From Streptomyces viridochromogenes DSM 40736 (GTDB taxonomy: Bacteria > Actinomycetota > Actinomycetes > Streptomycetales > Streptomycetaceae), in NCBI RefSeq assembly GCF_000158955.1, contig NZ_GG657757.1, forward strand, positions 5,532,100 through 5,596,099: a DNA stretch of 64,000 nt, written 5' to 3'. A program made the translations under genes and the position numbers. Shown one piece after another: positions 16,532 to 24,748 of the stretch. Every line of letters begins with the position of its first letter. The stretch's first letter is position 1. The notes beneath the pieces were generated by a model. That model made no database searches, was not told the origin of the DNA, and saw only the letters and a program-made list of their open reading frames with translations.

Positions 16532-17884
16532 ATGAGCCCCCGCGCCGGGAACGCCGGCCCCCACACTCTCGCGTTCGTCGAGAGTCCGGTACAGCTGCTG
16601 AACGTGCTGGAGTGGGCGCACACGCAAGCGCCCGGCGTGGGGCTCACCCTCGTGGTGCTGTCACCCGTCGACCCGATGACGCGTGGCCAGCTGCGGCGGA
16701 TGTCCGACCTGGCCCGCGACGAGGGGCACGTGGTGCGCTGGGAGGAGGCGCGCGGCGGCCCGATGGCGCCCTTCCAGACCATCGGCGGCCTCACGGGCCT
16801 GCTCCGCAGGGCGCACCGGGTGGTGCTGGGGGACCCCTTCTCCCGTTACGTGCAACTGCTGCTGACGATCACACGCGCCCGTGACCTCGTCGTCGTCGAC
16901 GACGGCACGGCCACGATGGAGTTCGTCGGCCAGCTGGCCCGGGGCGAGCGGCTGGTGCGCTGGCACCGCAAGGGCGGCCGCCCCGGCCCGCGGGACCTGA
17001 TCTTCGCGCCCGTGTCCTCCTCGGCCCGCCGCCGGCTGACCCCCGGAGGCAAGCGCCGAGTCGAGGTCTTCTCGTCCATGCCGGTGCAGGACACCCCGGC
17101 GGGTGTCACCGTCACCGCCAACGACTTCGCCTGGACCCGGTCCCGCTTCGGCCCGCCCCGCATCACCAAAGGCGCCGACATGGTCGGTACGTCCCTGGTG
17201 GAGACGGGTGTCGTGGACGACGACCGCTACCTCGAGGCCGTCCGCGCCCTGGCCGCGACCCACGGCGCCACCCGCTACTTCGCACACCGCCGCGAGAGCC
17301 CGACGAAGCTGCACCGCCTCGCGGTCGAGACGGGCCTGGAGATCGTCCGCCCCGAACTCCCCCTCGAACTGATCGCCCGCCGAGGCCCCATCGGCCGGAT
17401 GATCCTCAGCTTTCCGTCCACGGTCGTGCACACCCTGCCGCTGGCCCTGTCCGGCACGGAGGTCCGCGTCGCGGTCTGCGACATCGACCCGGCATGGCTG
17501 ACCGAACACGCTTCACCCCGGGCCCAGGGATTCCTCTCGGGGGTCACGGGGACGGCGCGGGACGTGCACCGGTTGTCGACGGTGGACTCGGCGCCTCCTG
17601 TGGCTCCGGCCTCTTCGCCGGATCCGGCCCCTTCGGCGGATCCGGCGGACCCGGCGGGTCCGGATGGCCCGGCGGGTCCGGGGAAGATCACGGGCACGAC
17701 GGGCGCGACAAGCGCGACAGGCGCGACCGGGACGGCGGGCTCGCCACGACCGGCTGGTTCGCCACGACCGGCTGGTTCGCCAAGGTCGGCTGGTTCGCCA
17801 GGGTCGACCGGTTCAGCCGGTTCGACCGGTTCGGCGAGCATGGCCGGCCCGGCGGGTGCCGCGGGCGTGGTGGCCGCGGGGTAG
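16532..17884 (+). CDS. Sialyltransferase-like glycosyltransferase with low-complexity tail
   Basis: 450 residues. Residues 1-345: opening LAFVESPVQLLNVLEW, a DDG motif in LVVVDDGTATMEF, and YFAHRRESPTKLHR, all as in bacterial poly/sialyltransferases (GT52-like). It is the last gene of the CMP-Kdn operon, so transfer of the CMP-activated sugar is likely. Residues about 350-450 are an unusual Gly/Ala/Ser/Pro/Thr tail with SPRPAG repeats, more like a secreted linker than an enzyme. Ribosome site weak. Family assignment moderate; tail function unknown. Confidence 0.65.
   Translation: MSPRAGNAGPHTLAFVESPVQLLNVLEWAHTQAPGVGLTLVVLSPVDPMTRGQLRRMSDLARDEGHVVRWEEARGGPMAPFQTIGGLTGLLRRAHRVVLGDPFSRYVQLLLTITRARDLVVVDDGTATMEFVGQLARGERLVRWHRKGGRPGPRDLIFAPVSSSARRRLTPGGKRRVEVFSSMPVQDTPAGVTVTANDFAWTRSRFGPPRITKGADMVGTSLVETGVVDDDRYLEAVRALAATHGATRYFAHRRESPTKLHRLAVETGLEIVRPELPLELIARRGPIGRMILSFPSTVVHTLPLALSGTEVRVAVCDIDPAWLTEHASPRAQGFLSGVTGTARDVHRLSTVDSAPPVAPASSPDPAPSADPADPAGPDGPAGPGKITGTTGATSATGATGTAGSPRPAGSPRPAGSPRSAGSPGSTGSAGSTGSASMAGPAGAAGVVAAG
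17741..17812 (+). repeat. Four 18-bp tandem repeats encoding SPRPAG units
   Basis: TCGCCACGACCGGCTGGT occurs twice exactly and then twice with changes, in the tail of the sialyltransferase-like gene. It encodes SPRPAG, SPRPAG, SPRSAG and SPGSTG. Confidence 0.8.
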
Positions 17885-18103
17885 TGACCTGAGTCAGAGA
17901 CCCTGTCGTCGGATCGGCGGCCGTCAGCCGGATGCCGTGCGGCCGCCGGGTCCGGCCGGGCCTGCTGGAGTCCGGCCTCCGGCACGCCGGGCAGCTCGCG
18001 AGAACTACCCGAAAATCTCCGGCTCAGGTCCTGGAGCCCGTCCAGCAGCTCCCCGCCTGCTCCGCGACGCCCGGCACGCACGCTCGCAGAAGCCCCCTCG
18101 ATG

Positions 18104-18790
18104 TCACTCAGGTCCGGCGACCACCGCCGGCCTGCGGGCCAGCAAGAAGGTGCGAGGACGCTTCTCCCCGTCCACGGCCTCGCGCAGCACACAGGCGTGC
18201 AGCTCCAGTCCGGCCCGCGTGAAGTGGGACGCGACGGTGTCCGGGGTGCGCCAGTAGTAGTCGAGAGAGATCTCCTGCCCGAAGCGCTCCGTGAGCCGTT
18301 CATGACCGTCCACGTCACCGGACTGGAAGCCCAGCAGCACGGGCGCGCCCGGCACCAGCACACGGTGGAACTCGGCGAAGACCGCGGGCAGCTGGTCGTC
18401 CGGCACATGAATGATCGAGTAGAGCGCGACGATGCCGCCGAGCGTCTCGTCCGGCAGGTCCAGGGCCGTCATCGAACCGACGTGGAACCGCAGCTCCGGG
18501 TGCTCCCGGCGGGCCAGGGCCACCATGCGGGGAGAGACGTCCACCCCGAAGACCGGCAGCCCGAACGCGTGCAGCCGCGCCGCCACGTGTCCGGGGCCGC
18601 TGCCGAGGTCGGCGACCGGGGGCTGCTTCGGCGCCCCGGCGGCCCGGACCATGTCCACGAAGGCCGTGAGGAGGGCCCGCTCCAGAGGTCTGCCCGCCAG
18701 GCTGTCGGGGAACTCGGCGGCGTAGGCCTCGGCGATGGCGTCGTACGAGGCCTGGGTTGCGTGAAGGAACTCGGGGGAGTCTGCGCGCAC
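18104..18790 (-). CDS. Class I SAM-dependent methyltransferase
   Basis: 228 residues, GTG start 18790. The order is typical of small UbiE/Methyltransf_11/25 enzymes: SYDAIAEAYAAEFPDSL lead, motif I VADLGSGPGHVAARL, acidic FGVDVSPRMVALAR, and the post-motif IVALYSIIHVPDDQLPAVFAEFHRVL. It acts in the cytoplasm on an unknown small molecule. It stands alone, divergent from the M20 amidohydrolase with about 300 bases between them, and 219 noncoding bases separate its end from the glycopolymer operon. Confidence 0.88.
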   Translation of the reverse strand: MRADSPEFLHATQASYDAIAEAYAAEFPDSLAGRPLERALLTAFVDMVRAAGAPKQPPVADLGSGPGHVAARLHAFGLPVFGVDVSPRMVALARREHPELRFHVGSMTALDLPDETLGGIVALYSIIHVPDDQLPAVFAEFHRVLVPGAPVLLGFQSGDVDGHERLTERFGQEISLDYYWRTPDTVASHFTRAGLELHACVLREAVDGEKRPRTFLLARRPAVVAGPE

Positions 18791-19088
18791 CCGCGCACAC
18801 TATCGGTGGCGCGCGTCCGGCAGGCGAACGGGCCAGCGTTCCCCGCGCGGGGCGTGGTATCCGTGGAGGAGGATGGTTGGATACCGGAGCGATGACGGAG
18901 GTGTGGCCGATGTCACACTCTGGGGGGTGTGGTGACCAGCGCGGCCTAAAAGGCAGGCAGCTTACCCATCTCATTTGATAGCTATGCGCCCGGCGGCCAT
19001 ATTTTCTTCCCCTAACGGGTTGAAGTTTTGTTGATCGAGGGTCAGCCGGCCGCCCTGGCGCCCTACCCTTCAGAGGGTGAAGCAATTG

Positions 19089-20321
19089 ATGTCACTGGAG
19101 TCCGAGGTCGATCTTCCCGGGGGAGCCGTGCTTCCCGGTGCGCTGCCCGACGTTCTGCGGGCCGAGCTCATCGCGTTCCGACGCGACATGCACATGCACC
19201 CGGAGCTGGGCAACCAGGAGTTCCGCACCACAGCCGCGATCAAGGAGCGGCTGGAGAGGGTGGGGCTCAAGCCGCGCGTCCTCCCCGTCGGGACCGGACT
19301 CGTCTGTGACATCGGCGTAGCGGGTGAGCAGTGGGACGGGGGGCCCAGCATGCTCGCGCTGCGGGCCGACATCGACGGCCTGCCCATCCCCGACACCAAG
19401 GCCGACTGCCCGTACCGCTCGACCGTGCCCGACCGTGCGCACGCCTGCGGCCACGACGTGCACACCACGGTCGTCCTCGGCGCCGGCCTCGTCCTCGCCG
19501 AACTGCACAAGCAGGGCCTGCTGCCCCGCCCCGTCCGGCTGATCTTCCAGCCTGCCGAGGAGGTGCTGCCGGGCGGCGCCGCCGACGCCATCAAGGGCGG
19601 GGCGCTGGAAGGGGTCGGCGCGATCATCGCCGTGCACTGCGACCCCCGGGTGGACGCGGGGCAGATCGGACTCCGCGAGGGGCCCATCACCTCCGCCTGC
19701 GACCGGCTGGAGATCGCCCTGAACGGCCCGGGCGGCCACACGGCACGCCCCCACCTGACGACCGACCTGGTCACCGCGGCCGCCCGTGTCGTCACCGACG
19801 TACCCGCCCTGGTCGGCCGCCGCTTCGACAGCCGGAGCGGACTCGCCATCACCTGGGGCCGCGTCGAGTCGGGGCACGCGCCCAACGTGATCCCGCAGCA
19901 CGCCGAACTCTCCGGCACCGTGCGGTGCCTCGACATCGACGCGTGGCGGCAGGCGCCCGACGTCGTGGTCGGCGCGATCGACGAGATCGCCAACCTCTAC
20001 CGCGCCAAGTCGGAGATCAACTACGTGCGGGGGGTCCCGCCCGTCGTCAACGAGCCCGGCGTGACCGAGCTCCTGCGGGACGCCATGATCGCCCGGCGCG
20101 GCGTCGACTCCGTGGTGGGCACCGAGCAGAGCCTCGGCGGCGAGGACTTCTCCTGGTACCTGGAACACGTCCCCGGCGCCATGGCCCGCCTGGGCGTGCG
20201 CACCCCGGGCGAACTCCACGTCCGCGACCTCCACCAGGGCGACTTCGACGTGGACGAGTCCGCGATCTCGGTAGGAGTGGAACTCTTCACAGCCGCAGCC
20301 CTGGTCAACGGCCTCCGCTAG
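19089..20321 (+). CDS. M20-family amidohydrolase (hippurate hydrolase type)
   Basis: 410 residues. Zinc peptidase M20D pattern: RDMHMHPELGNQEFRT, ALRADIDGLPI, AHACGHDVHTT (metal ligands), IFQPAEEVLPGGA (Glu pair), a dimerisation segment GPGGHTARPH, and the last ligand near GGEDFSWYL. The family hydrolyses N-acyl or amide bonds of amino-acid conjugates. ATG 19089 has GAGGGTGAAG upstream; GTG 19077 is the alternative and would bury that site. It stands just before the nucleoside-uptake genes but shows no sign of sharing their operator. Confidence 0.9.
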   Translation: MSLESEVDLPGGAVLPGALPDVLRAELIAFRRDMHMHPELGNQEFRTTAAIKERLERVGLKPRVLPVGTGLVCDIGVAGEQWDGGPSMLALRADIDGLPIPDTKADCPYRSTVPDRAHACGHDVHTTVVLGAGLVLAELHKQGLLPRPVRLIFQPAEEVLPGGAADAIKGGALEGVGAIIAVHCDPRVDAGQIGLREGPITSACDRLEIALNGPGGHTARPHLTTDLVTAAARVVTDVPALVGRRFDSRSGLAITWGRVESGHAPNVIPQHAELSGTVRCLDIDAWRQAPDVVVGAIDEIANLYRAKSEINYVRGVPPVVNEPGVTELLRDAMIARRGVDSVVGTEQSLGGEDFSWYLEHVPGAMARLGVRTPGELHVRDLHQGDFDVDESAISVGVELFTAAALVNGLR

Positions 20322-20540
20322 CCCAGCCCCCAGCCCAGGCTCCAACTGCGTGCCAGGCCCGGCCCCCGGCCCCCGGAAAAGACTTCGTTTCCCCGCCCCG
20401 CTCCCGTCCCCGAGAGAGCGGGGCGCGGTGCGCCCCGACCGCACCCTTTCGGCCCCGTTCGAGCCCGCCGTTCACACCGGCGTAACCGGCCATCGGCACG
20501 AATGGATAACGCACTCCTGTGACCCGTTCCCAAGGGGTTT

Positions 20541-20552
20541 CTACGCGCGTTA
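20541..20552. promoter_or_regulatory. Nucleoside-regulon operator, BMP gene 1
   Basis: CTACGCGCGTTA, an imperfect copy of the palindrome CTACGCGCGTAG, 54 bases before the ATG of the first BMP lipoprotein. The following TTAAT gives a -10-like overlap. Identical 12-mer at 21838. Confidence 0.65.
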
Positions 20553-20606
20553 ATGTGCGCCGCACCGAGCACCCACTGCGGGTCTTTGGAGAATGGGGAA
20601 CTTCAG

Positions 20607-21653
20607 ATGCGTCGGATTTCCAAACTGACCCGTGTCGCGGTGGGGGTCGCGTCGCTGGGGCTCGTCGCCACGGCCTGTGGCAGCACCAGCGGTGAGAGTG
20701 GCGACAGCGGCGACAAGAACGACCGTGGCGTCGCCATCGCGTACGACGTCGGCGGCAAGGGCGACCAGTCCTTCAACGACGCCGCCTACGCCGGGCTGAC
20801 GAAGGCCAAGGGCGAGTACGGCTACAAGACGGCCGACATCGAGCCCACCGAGGGCGAGACCGACGCCGACAAGGAGCAGCGCCTGGCCTCCCTGGCCAAG
20901 CAGGGTTACAACCCTGTCATAGGCATCGGCTACGCCTACGGCCCGGCGATGAAGGCCGTCGCCGCCAAGTACCCGAAGACCAGCTTCGGCATCGTGGACT
21001 TCGTGGTCGACAGCAAGAACGTCGCCTCCCTCGTCTTCGCCGAGGAGCAGGCTTCGTACCTGGCCGGTGTCGCCGCCGCCAAGAGCACCAAGTCGAAGGT
21101 CGTCGGCTTCGTGGGCGGTGTGGACATCCCGCTGATCCACAAGTTCGAGGCCGGCTACAAGCAGGGCGTCCAGGACACCGACCCCAAGGTCAAGGTCGTG
21201 TCGCAGTACCTGACGCAGACGGCCGAGGAGGGCGGCTTCGCCAGCCCCGACAAGGGCAAGGCCGCTGCCGAGGGCCAGATCGAGAAGAAGGCCGACGTGG
21301 TCTACGCGGCCGCCGGCCTGTCCGGGCAGGGCGTCATCGAGGCCGCCGCCAAGGCGAAGGTCTGGGCGATCGGCGTCGACTCCGACCAGTACAAGCAGGC
21401 CGCCCTCGCGAAGTACAAGAACTCCATCCTCACCAGCGCCCTCAAGGACGTCGGCGGCGCGGTCTACGCGCTCTCCAAGTCGGTCCACGACGGCAAGCCG
21501 CTGACCGGCACCCAGACCTTCGACCTCAAGGTCAACGGCGTCGGCCTCTCCGAGTCGAACCCGGAGTACGCCAAGGTTCCGGGCCTCGCGGACGCCGTGA
21601 AGAAGGCCAAGGAAGGCATCACCGACGGCACCATCAAGGTCAAGACCGAGTAG
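20607..21653 (+). CDS. BMP-family nucleoside-binding lipoprotein (copy 1)
   Basis: 348 residues. Lipoprotein signal ending LVATAC with Cys24, followed by a Gly/Ser/Asp linker. The Bmp/Med domain starts IAYDVGGKGDQSFNDAAYAGL and includes EEQASYLAGVAAAKSTKSKVVGFVGG and VVYAAAGLSGQGVIEAA. BMP proteins are the extracellular purine/pyrimidine nucleoside receptors of ABC transporters. The ABC ATPase and permeases follow downstream. It has its own promoter with the CTACGCGCGTTA site and its own terminator at 21681. Nearly the same protein as copy 2. Confidence 0.92.
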   Translation: MRRISKLTRVAVGVASLGLVATACGSTSGESGDSGDKNDRGVAIAYDVGGKGDQSFNDAAYAGLTKAKGEYGYKTADIEPTEGETDADKEQRLASLAKQGYNPVIGIGYAYGPAMKAVAAKYPKTSFGIVDFVVDSKNVASLVFAEEQASYLAGVAAAKSTKSKVVGFVGGVDIPLIHKFEAGYKQGVQDTDPKVKVVSQYLTQTAEEGGFASPDKGKAAAEGQIEKKADVVYAAAGLSGQGVIEAAAKAKVWAIGVDSDQYKQAALAKYKNSILTSALKDVGGAVYALSKSVHDGKPLTGTQTFDLKVNGVGLSESNPEYAKVPGLADAVKKAKEGITDGTIKVKTE

Positions 21654-21680
21654 CGGCAGCGGTCGCACAGCAGGTGAGGC

Positions 21681-21705
21681 GGGCGGGCACCCACGGTGCC
21701 CGCCC
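21681..21705 (+). terminator. Terminator after BMP gene 1
   Basis: GGGCGGGCACC, loop CAC, GGTGCCCGCCC: perfect 11-bp hairpin 27 bases after the stop. No strong U-tract, as usual in Streptomyces. Confidence 0.7.
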
Positions 21706-21837
21706 GTCTCGCGCTTCCCGGGCCCGGATCACCCAGCGCCACCCTCCGTTCGCGGTCGGCAACGCCCCGGCCGGGACGCGGTACTGGCTTGGGCACGGGC
21801 GCATAACAAGGTGGACAGAAGGGGTTTTCAGGCAGGT

Positions 21838-21849
21838 CTACGCGCGTTA
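21838..21849. promoter_or_regulatory. Nucleoside-regulon operator, BMP gene 2
   Basis: CTACGCGCGTTA followed by AT, 71 bases before the ATG of the second BMP lipoprotein; same 12-mer as at 20541, again overlapping a TTAAT element. Confidence 0.65.
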
Positions 21850-21920
21850 ATCTGCGGCGAAACCAGCGCCGAAGCTGTCCAGCTGTCCATCCGGCGCTTG
21901 TACGACAGGAGCACTCACAC

Positions 21921-22967
21921 ATGCGCCGGATTTCCCGGATCACGGTCGCAGGCGCAGCGACCGCTTCCCTGGCCCTCGCCCTCTCCGCCTGTGGCAACAC
22001 CTCGACCTCCGGGTCGTCCGAATCGAAGGGGAACAAGGGCCTCGCCATCGCGTACGACGTCGGCGGCAAGGGCGACCAGTCCTTCAACGACGCCGCCTAC
22101 GCGGGTCTGGAGAAGGCGCAGAAGGAGTTCGGCTACAAGACCGCCGACCTGGAGCCCACCGAGGGCGAGACGGACGCCGACAAGGAGCAGCGCCTGGTCT
22201 CGCTGGCCAAGCAGGGCTACAACCCGGTCGTCGGTGTCGGCTACGCCTACGCCGCCGCAGTGAAGGGCGCCGCGGAGAAGTTCCCGAAGACCACCTTCGG
22301 CATCGTCGACGACGCCACGATCAACACCAAGAACGTGGCCGACCTGGTCTTCAACGAGGAGCAGGCCTCCTACCTGGCCGGTGTCGCCGCCGCCAAGAGC
22401 ACCAAGTCGAAGGTCGTCGGCTTCGTCGGCGGTGTGGACATCCCGCTGATCCACAAGTTCCAGGCGGGCTTCGCGCAGGGCGTCAAGGACACCGACCCGA
22501 AGGTCAAGGTCCTCTCCCAGTACCTGACGCAGACCGCCGAGGAAGGCGGCTTCGCCAGCCCCGACAAGGGCAAGACGGCCGCCGAGGGTCAGATCGAGAA
22601 GAAGGCCGACGTGGTCTACGCGGCCGCCGGTCTGTCCGGTCAGGGCGTGATCGAGGCCGCCGCCGCCAAGAAGGTGTGGGCGATCGGCGTCGACTCCGAC
22701 CAGTACGAGCAGGAAGCCCTCGCCAAGTACAAGGACTCCATCCTCACCTCGGCGATGAAGGACGTCGCCAAGGCGGTGTACAGCCTGGCGAAGTCCGTGA
22801 AGGACGGTAAGCCGGAGACCGGTATCGTTCGTGGCGATCTGAAGACCGGCGAGGTGAGCCTGTCGAACTCCAACCCGAAGTTCGCGGACAACGCCGAGCT
22901 CCAGGAAGCCATCAAGACGGCCAAGGAGAAGATCATCAGCGGCGAGATCAAGGTCAAGAGCAGCTGA
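21921..22967 (+). CDS. BMP-family nucleoside-binding lipoprotein (copy 2)
   Basis: 348 residues, same length as copy 1. Lipobox LALSAC with Cys24; mature domain IAYDVGGKGDQSFNDAAYAGL onward. The two copies agree over long stretches (SYLAGVAAAKSTKSKVVGFV, DIPLIHKF), but differ in the signal, around 120-140 and at the C-terminus, so they are diverged tandem paralogues that may bind different nucleosides. It precedes the ABC ATPase by about 160 bases and has a separate promoter and operator. AGGAG near the start supports ATG 21921. Confidence 0.92.
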   Translation: MRRISRITVAGAATASLALALSACGNTSTSGSSESKGNKGLAIAYDVGGKGDQSFNDAAYAGLEKAQKEFGYKTADLEPTEGETDADKEQRLVSLAKQGYNPVVGVGYAYAAAVKGAAEKFPKTTFGIVDDATINTKNVADLVFNEEQASYLAGVAAAKSTKSKVVGFVGGVDIPLIHKFQAGFAQGVKDTDPKVKVLSQYLTQTAEEGGFASPDKGKTAAEGQIEKKADVVYAAAGLSGQGVIEAAAAKKVWAIGVDSDQYEQEALAKYKDSILTSAMKDVAKAVYSLAKSVKDGKPETGIVRGDLKTGEVSLSNSNPKFADNAELQEAIKTAKEKIISGEIKVKSS

Positions 22968-22990
22968 CGAGCTACTGCCTGAAGCAGGTG

Positions 22991-23006
22991 GTAACCCCGG
23001 GGTTAC
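22991..23006. terminator. 16-bp perfect palindrome after BMP gene 2
   Basis: GTAACCCCGGGGTTAC lies 24 bases after the stop of BMP gene 2 and ahead of the ABC-operon promoter. As RNA it could form only a tight hairpin, so a terminator role is tentative; it could also be a protein-binding site. Confidence 0.4.
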
Positions 23007-23088
23007 GCCCGCGGGGCGGGGTACGGGGAGGTCGCTCCTCGTGCCCCGTTCTCGCGGGGCGCCGACCCCTTTGTATGCCGTAGGGGCG

Positions 23089-23100
23089 CTACGCGCGTAG
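23089..23100. promoter_or_regulatory. Nucleoside-regulon operator, ABC operon
   Basis: CTACGCGCGTAG, a perfect 12-bp palindrome with central CG, about 30-90 bases before the ABC ATPase start (depending on the start used). Same sequence at 34828 and 60983. Confidence 0.75.
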
Positions 23101-23176
23101 ACGACCCCCGTCCCCAGGAGAGTGCGTTATCAACGCGTCCAGCAGCCCTCCGGCCGGAGCGGCGGTCGACACATCG

Positions 23177-24748
23177 GTGACCGCCGTCGAACTCGCCGGG
23201 ATCACCAAGCGCTTCCCCGGCGTCGTGGCCAACCACGACATCCACCTCAGCGTCCGCAAGGGCACCGTCCACGCCCTCGTCGGCGAGAACGGCGCCGGCA
23301 AGTCGACCCTGATGAAGATCCTCTACGGCATGCAGAAGCCGGACGAGGGCACCATCGCGGTCAACGGCGAGCAGGTGAGCTTCTCCTCGCCGGCCGACGC
23401 CATCGTCCGCGGCATCGGCATGGTCCACCAGCACTTCATGCTCGCCGACAACCTCACGGTCCTGGAGAACGTGGTGCTCGGCAGCGAGAAGCTGTACGGC
23501 ATCGGCGCCAAGGCCCGCCGCAAGATAAAGGAGCTCTCCGACCGCTACGGCCTCGGTGTCGAGCCCGACCTCCTGGTCGAGGAGCTCGGCGTCGCCGCCC
23601 GCCAGCGCGTGGAGATCCTCAAGGTCCTCTACCGCGGCGCCACCACCCTCATCCTCGACGAGCCGACCGCCGTGCTCGTGCCGCAGGAGGTCGACGCCCT
23701 CTTCGCCAACCTGCGCGAACTGAAGTCCGAGGGCCTGTCGGTCATCTTCATCTCGCACAAGCTCGGCGAAGTGCTCTCCGTCGCCGACGAGATCACCGTC
23801 ATCCGCCGCGGCACCACCGTCGGCACGGCCGTCCCCGCCGAGACCACCCCGCGCCAGCTCGCCGAGATGATGGTCGGCAGCGAACTCCCCACCCCCGAGA
23901 CGGCCGAGTCCACGGTCACCGACCGCCCGGTCATCACCGTCGACAAGCTCCGCCTCGCGGCCCCCGGCGGCAAGGCCCTCCTCGACGACATCAGCTTCAC
24001 CATCCACGCGGGCGAGGTCCTCGGCATCGCCGGCGTCGAGGGCAACGGCCAGACCGAACTGGTCGACGCGCTCATCGGCCTCAAGCACGCCGACTCCGGC
24101 ACCATCGCCCTCGCCGGCGAGGAGATCACCGCCTGGCCCACCCGCAGGCGCCGCGAGCAGGGCATCGGCTACATCCCCGAGGACCGGCACCGCCACGGCC
24201 TCCTCCTGGAGGCCCCCCTCTGGGAGAACCGCATCCTCGGCCACGTCACCGAGAAGCCCCTCGCCAAGGGCGTCTGGCTGGACCCGAAGGCGGCCCAGGA
24301 GGACACCCGCCGCATCGTCGAGGCCTACGACGTGCGCACCCCCGGCATCGACGTCACCGCCGCCTCCCTCTCCGGCGGCAACCAGCAGAAGCTGATCGTC
24401 GGCCGCGAGATGAGCCACAAGCCGCGCTTCCTGATCGCCGCCCACCCCACCCGGGGCGTGGACGTCGGCGCCCAGTCCGCCATCTGGGACCTCATCCGCG
24501 AGGCCCGCCGCGAGGGCCTGGCCGTGCTGCTGATCTCCGCCGACCTGGACGAGCTGATCGGCCTGTCCGACACCCTGCGCGTCATCTACAACGGCAGGCT
24601 GGTCGCGGACGCCGACCCGGCCACCATCACCCCCGAGGAGCTCGGCTCGGCCATGACCGGCGCCGCCACCGGGCACCTCGAGCACGACGAGACCCCCGAG
24701 ATCTCGAAGGCCGACGCCCCCGAGTCTCCGGAAGACGAGGCCCGCTGA
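23177..24748 (+). CDS. Nucleoside ABC transporter, ATP-binding protein
   Basis: 523 residues from GTG 23177, two fused ABC domains as in RbsA/BmpB types. First half: Walker A VGENGAGKST, MVHQHFMLADNLTV, Walker B LILDEPTAVL, SHKLGEV. Second half: degenerate Walker A GVEGNGQTELV, signature LSGGNQQKL, AHPTRGVDVGAQ. It powers nucleoside import with the two permeases that follow by 4-base ATGA-type overlaps. The start is uncertain: the strong site CCAGGAG at 23114-23120 lies 8 bases before an ATC at 23129 that opens an in-frame extension (INASSSPPAGAAVDTSV), whereas GTG 23177 has no good site. Confidence 0.92.
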   Translation: MTAVELAGITKRFPGVVANHDIHLSVRKGTVHALVGENGAGKSTLMKILYGMQKPDEGTIAVNGEQVSFSSPADAIVRGIGMVHQHFMLADNLTVLENVVLGSEKLYGIGAKARRKIKELSDRYGLGVEPDLLVEELGVAARQRVEILKVLYRGATTLILDEPTAVLVPQEVDALFANLRELKSEGLSVIFISHKLGEVLSVADEITVIRRGTTVGTAVPAETTPRQLAEMMVGSELPTPETAESTVTDRPVITVDKLRLAAPGGKALLDDISFTIHAGEVLGIAGVEGNGQTELVDALIGLKHADSGTIALAGEEITAWPTRRRREQGIGYIPEDRHRHGLLLEAPLWENRILGHVTEKPLAKGVWLDPKAAQEDTRRIVEAYDVRTPGIDVTAASLSGGNQQKLIVGREMSHKPRFLIAAHPTRGVDVGAQSAIWDLIREARREGLAVLLISADLDELIGLSDTLRVIYNGRLVADADPATITPEELGSAMTGAATGHLEHDETPEISKADAPESPEDEAR

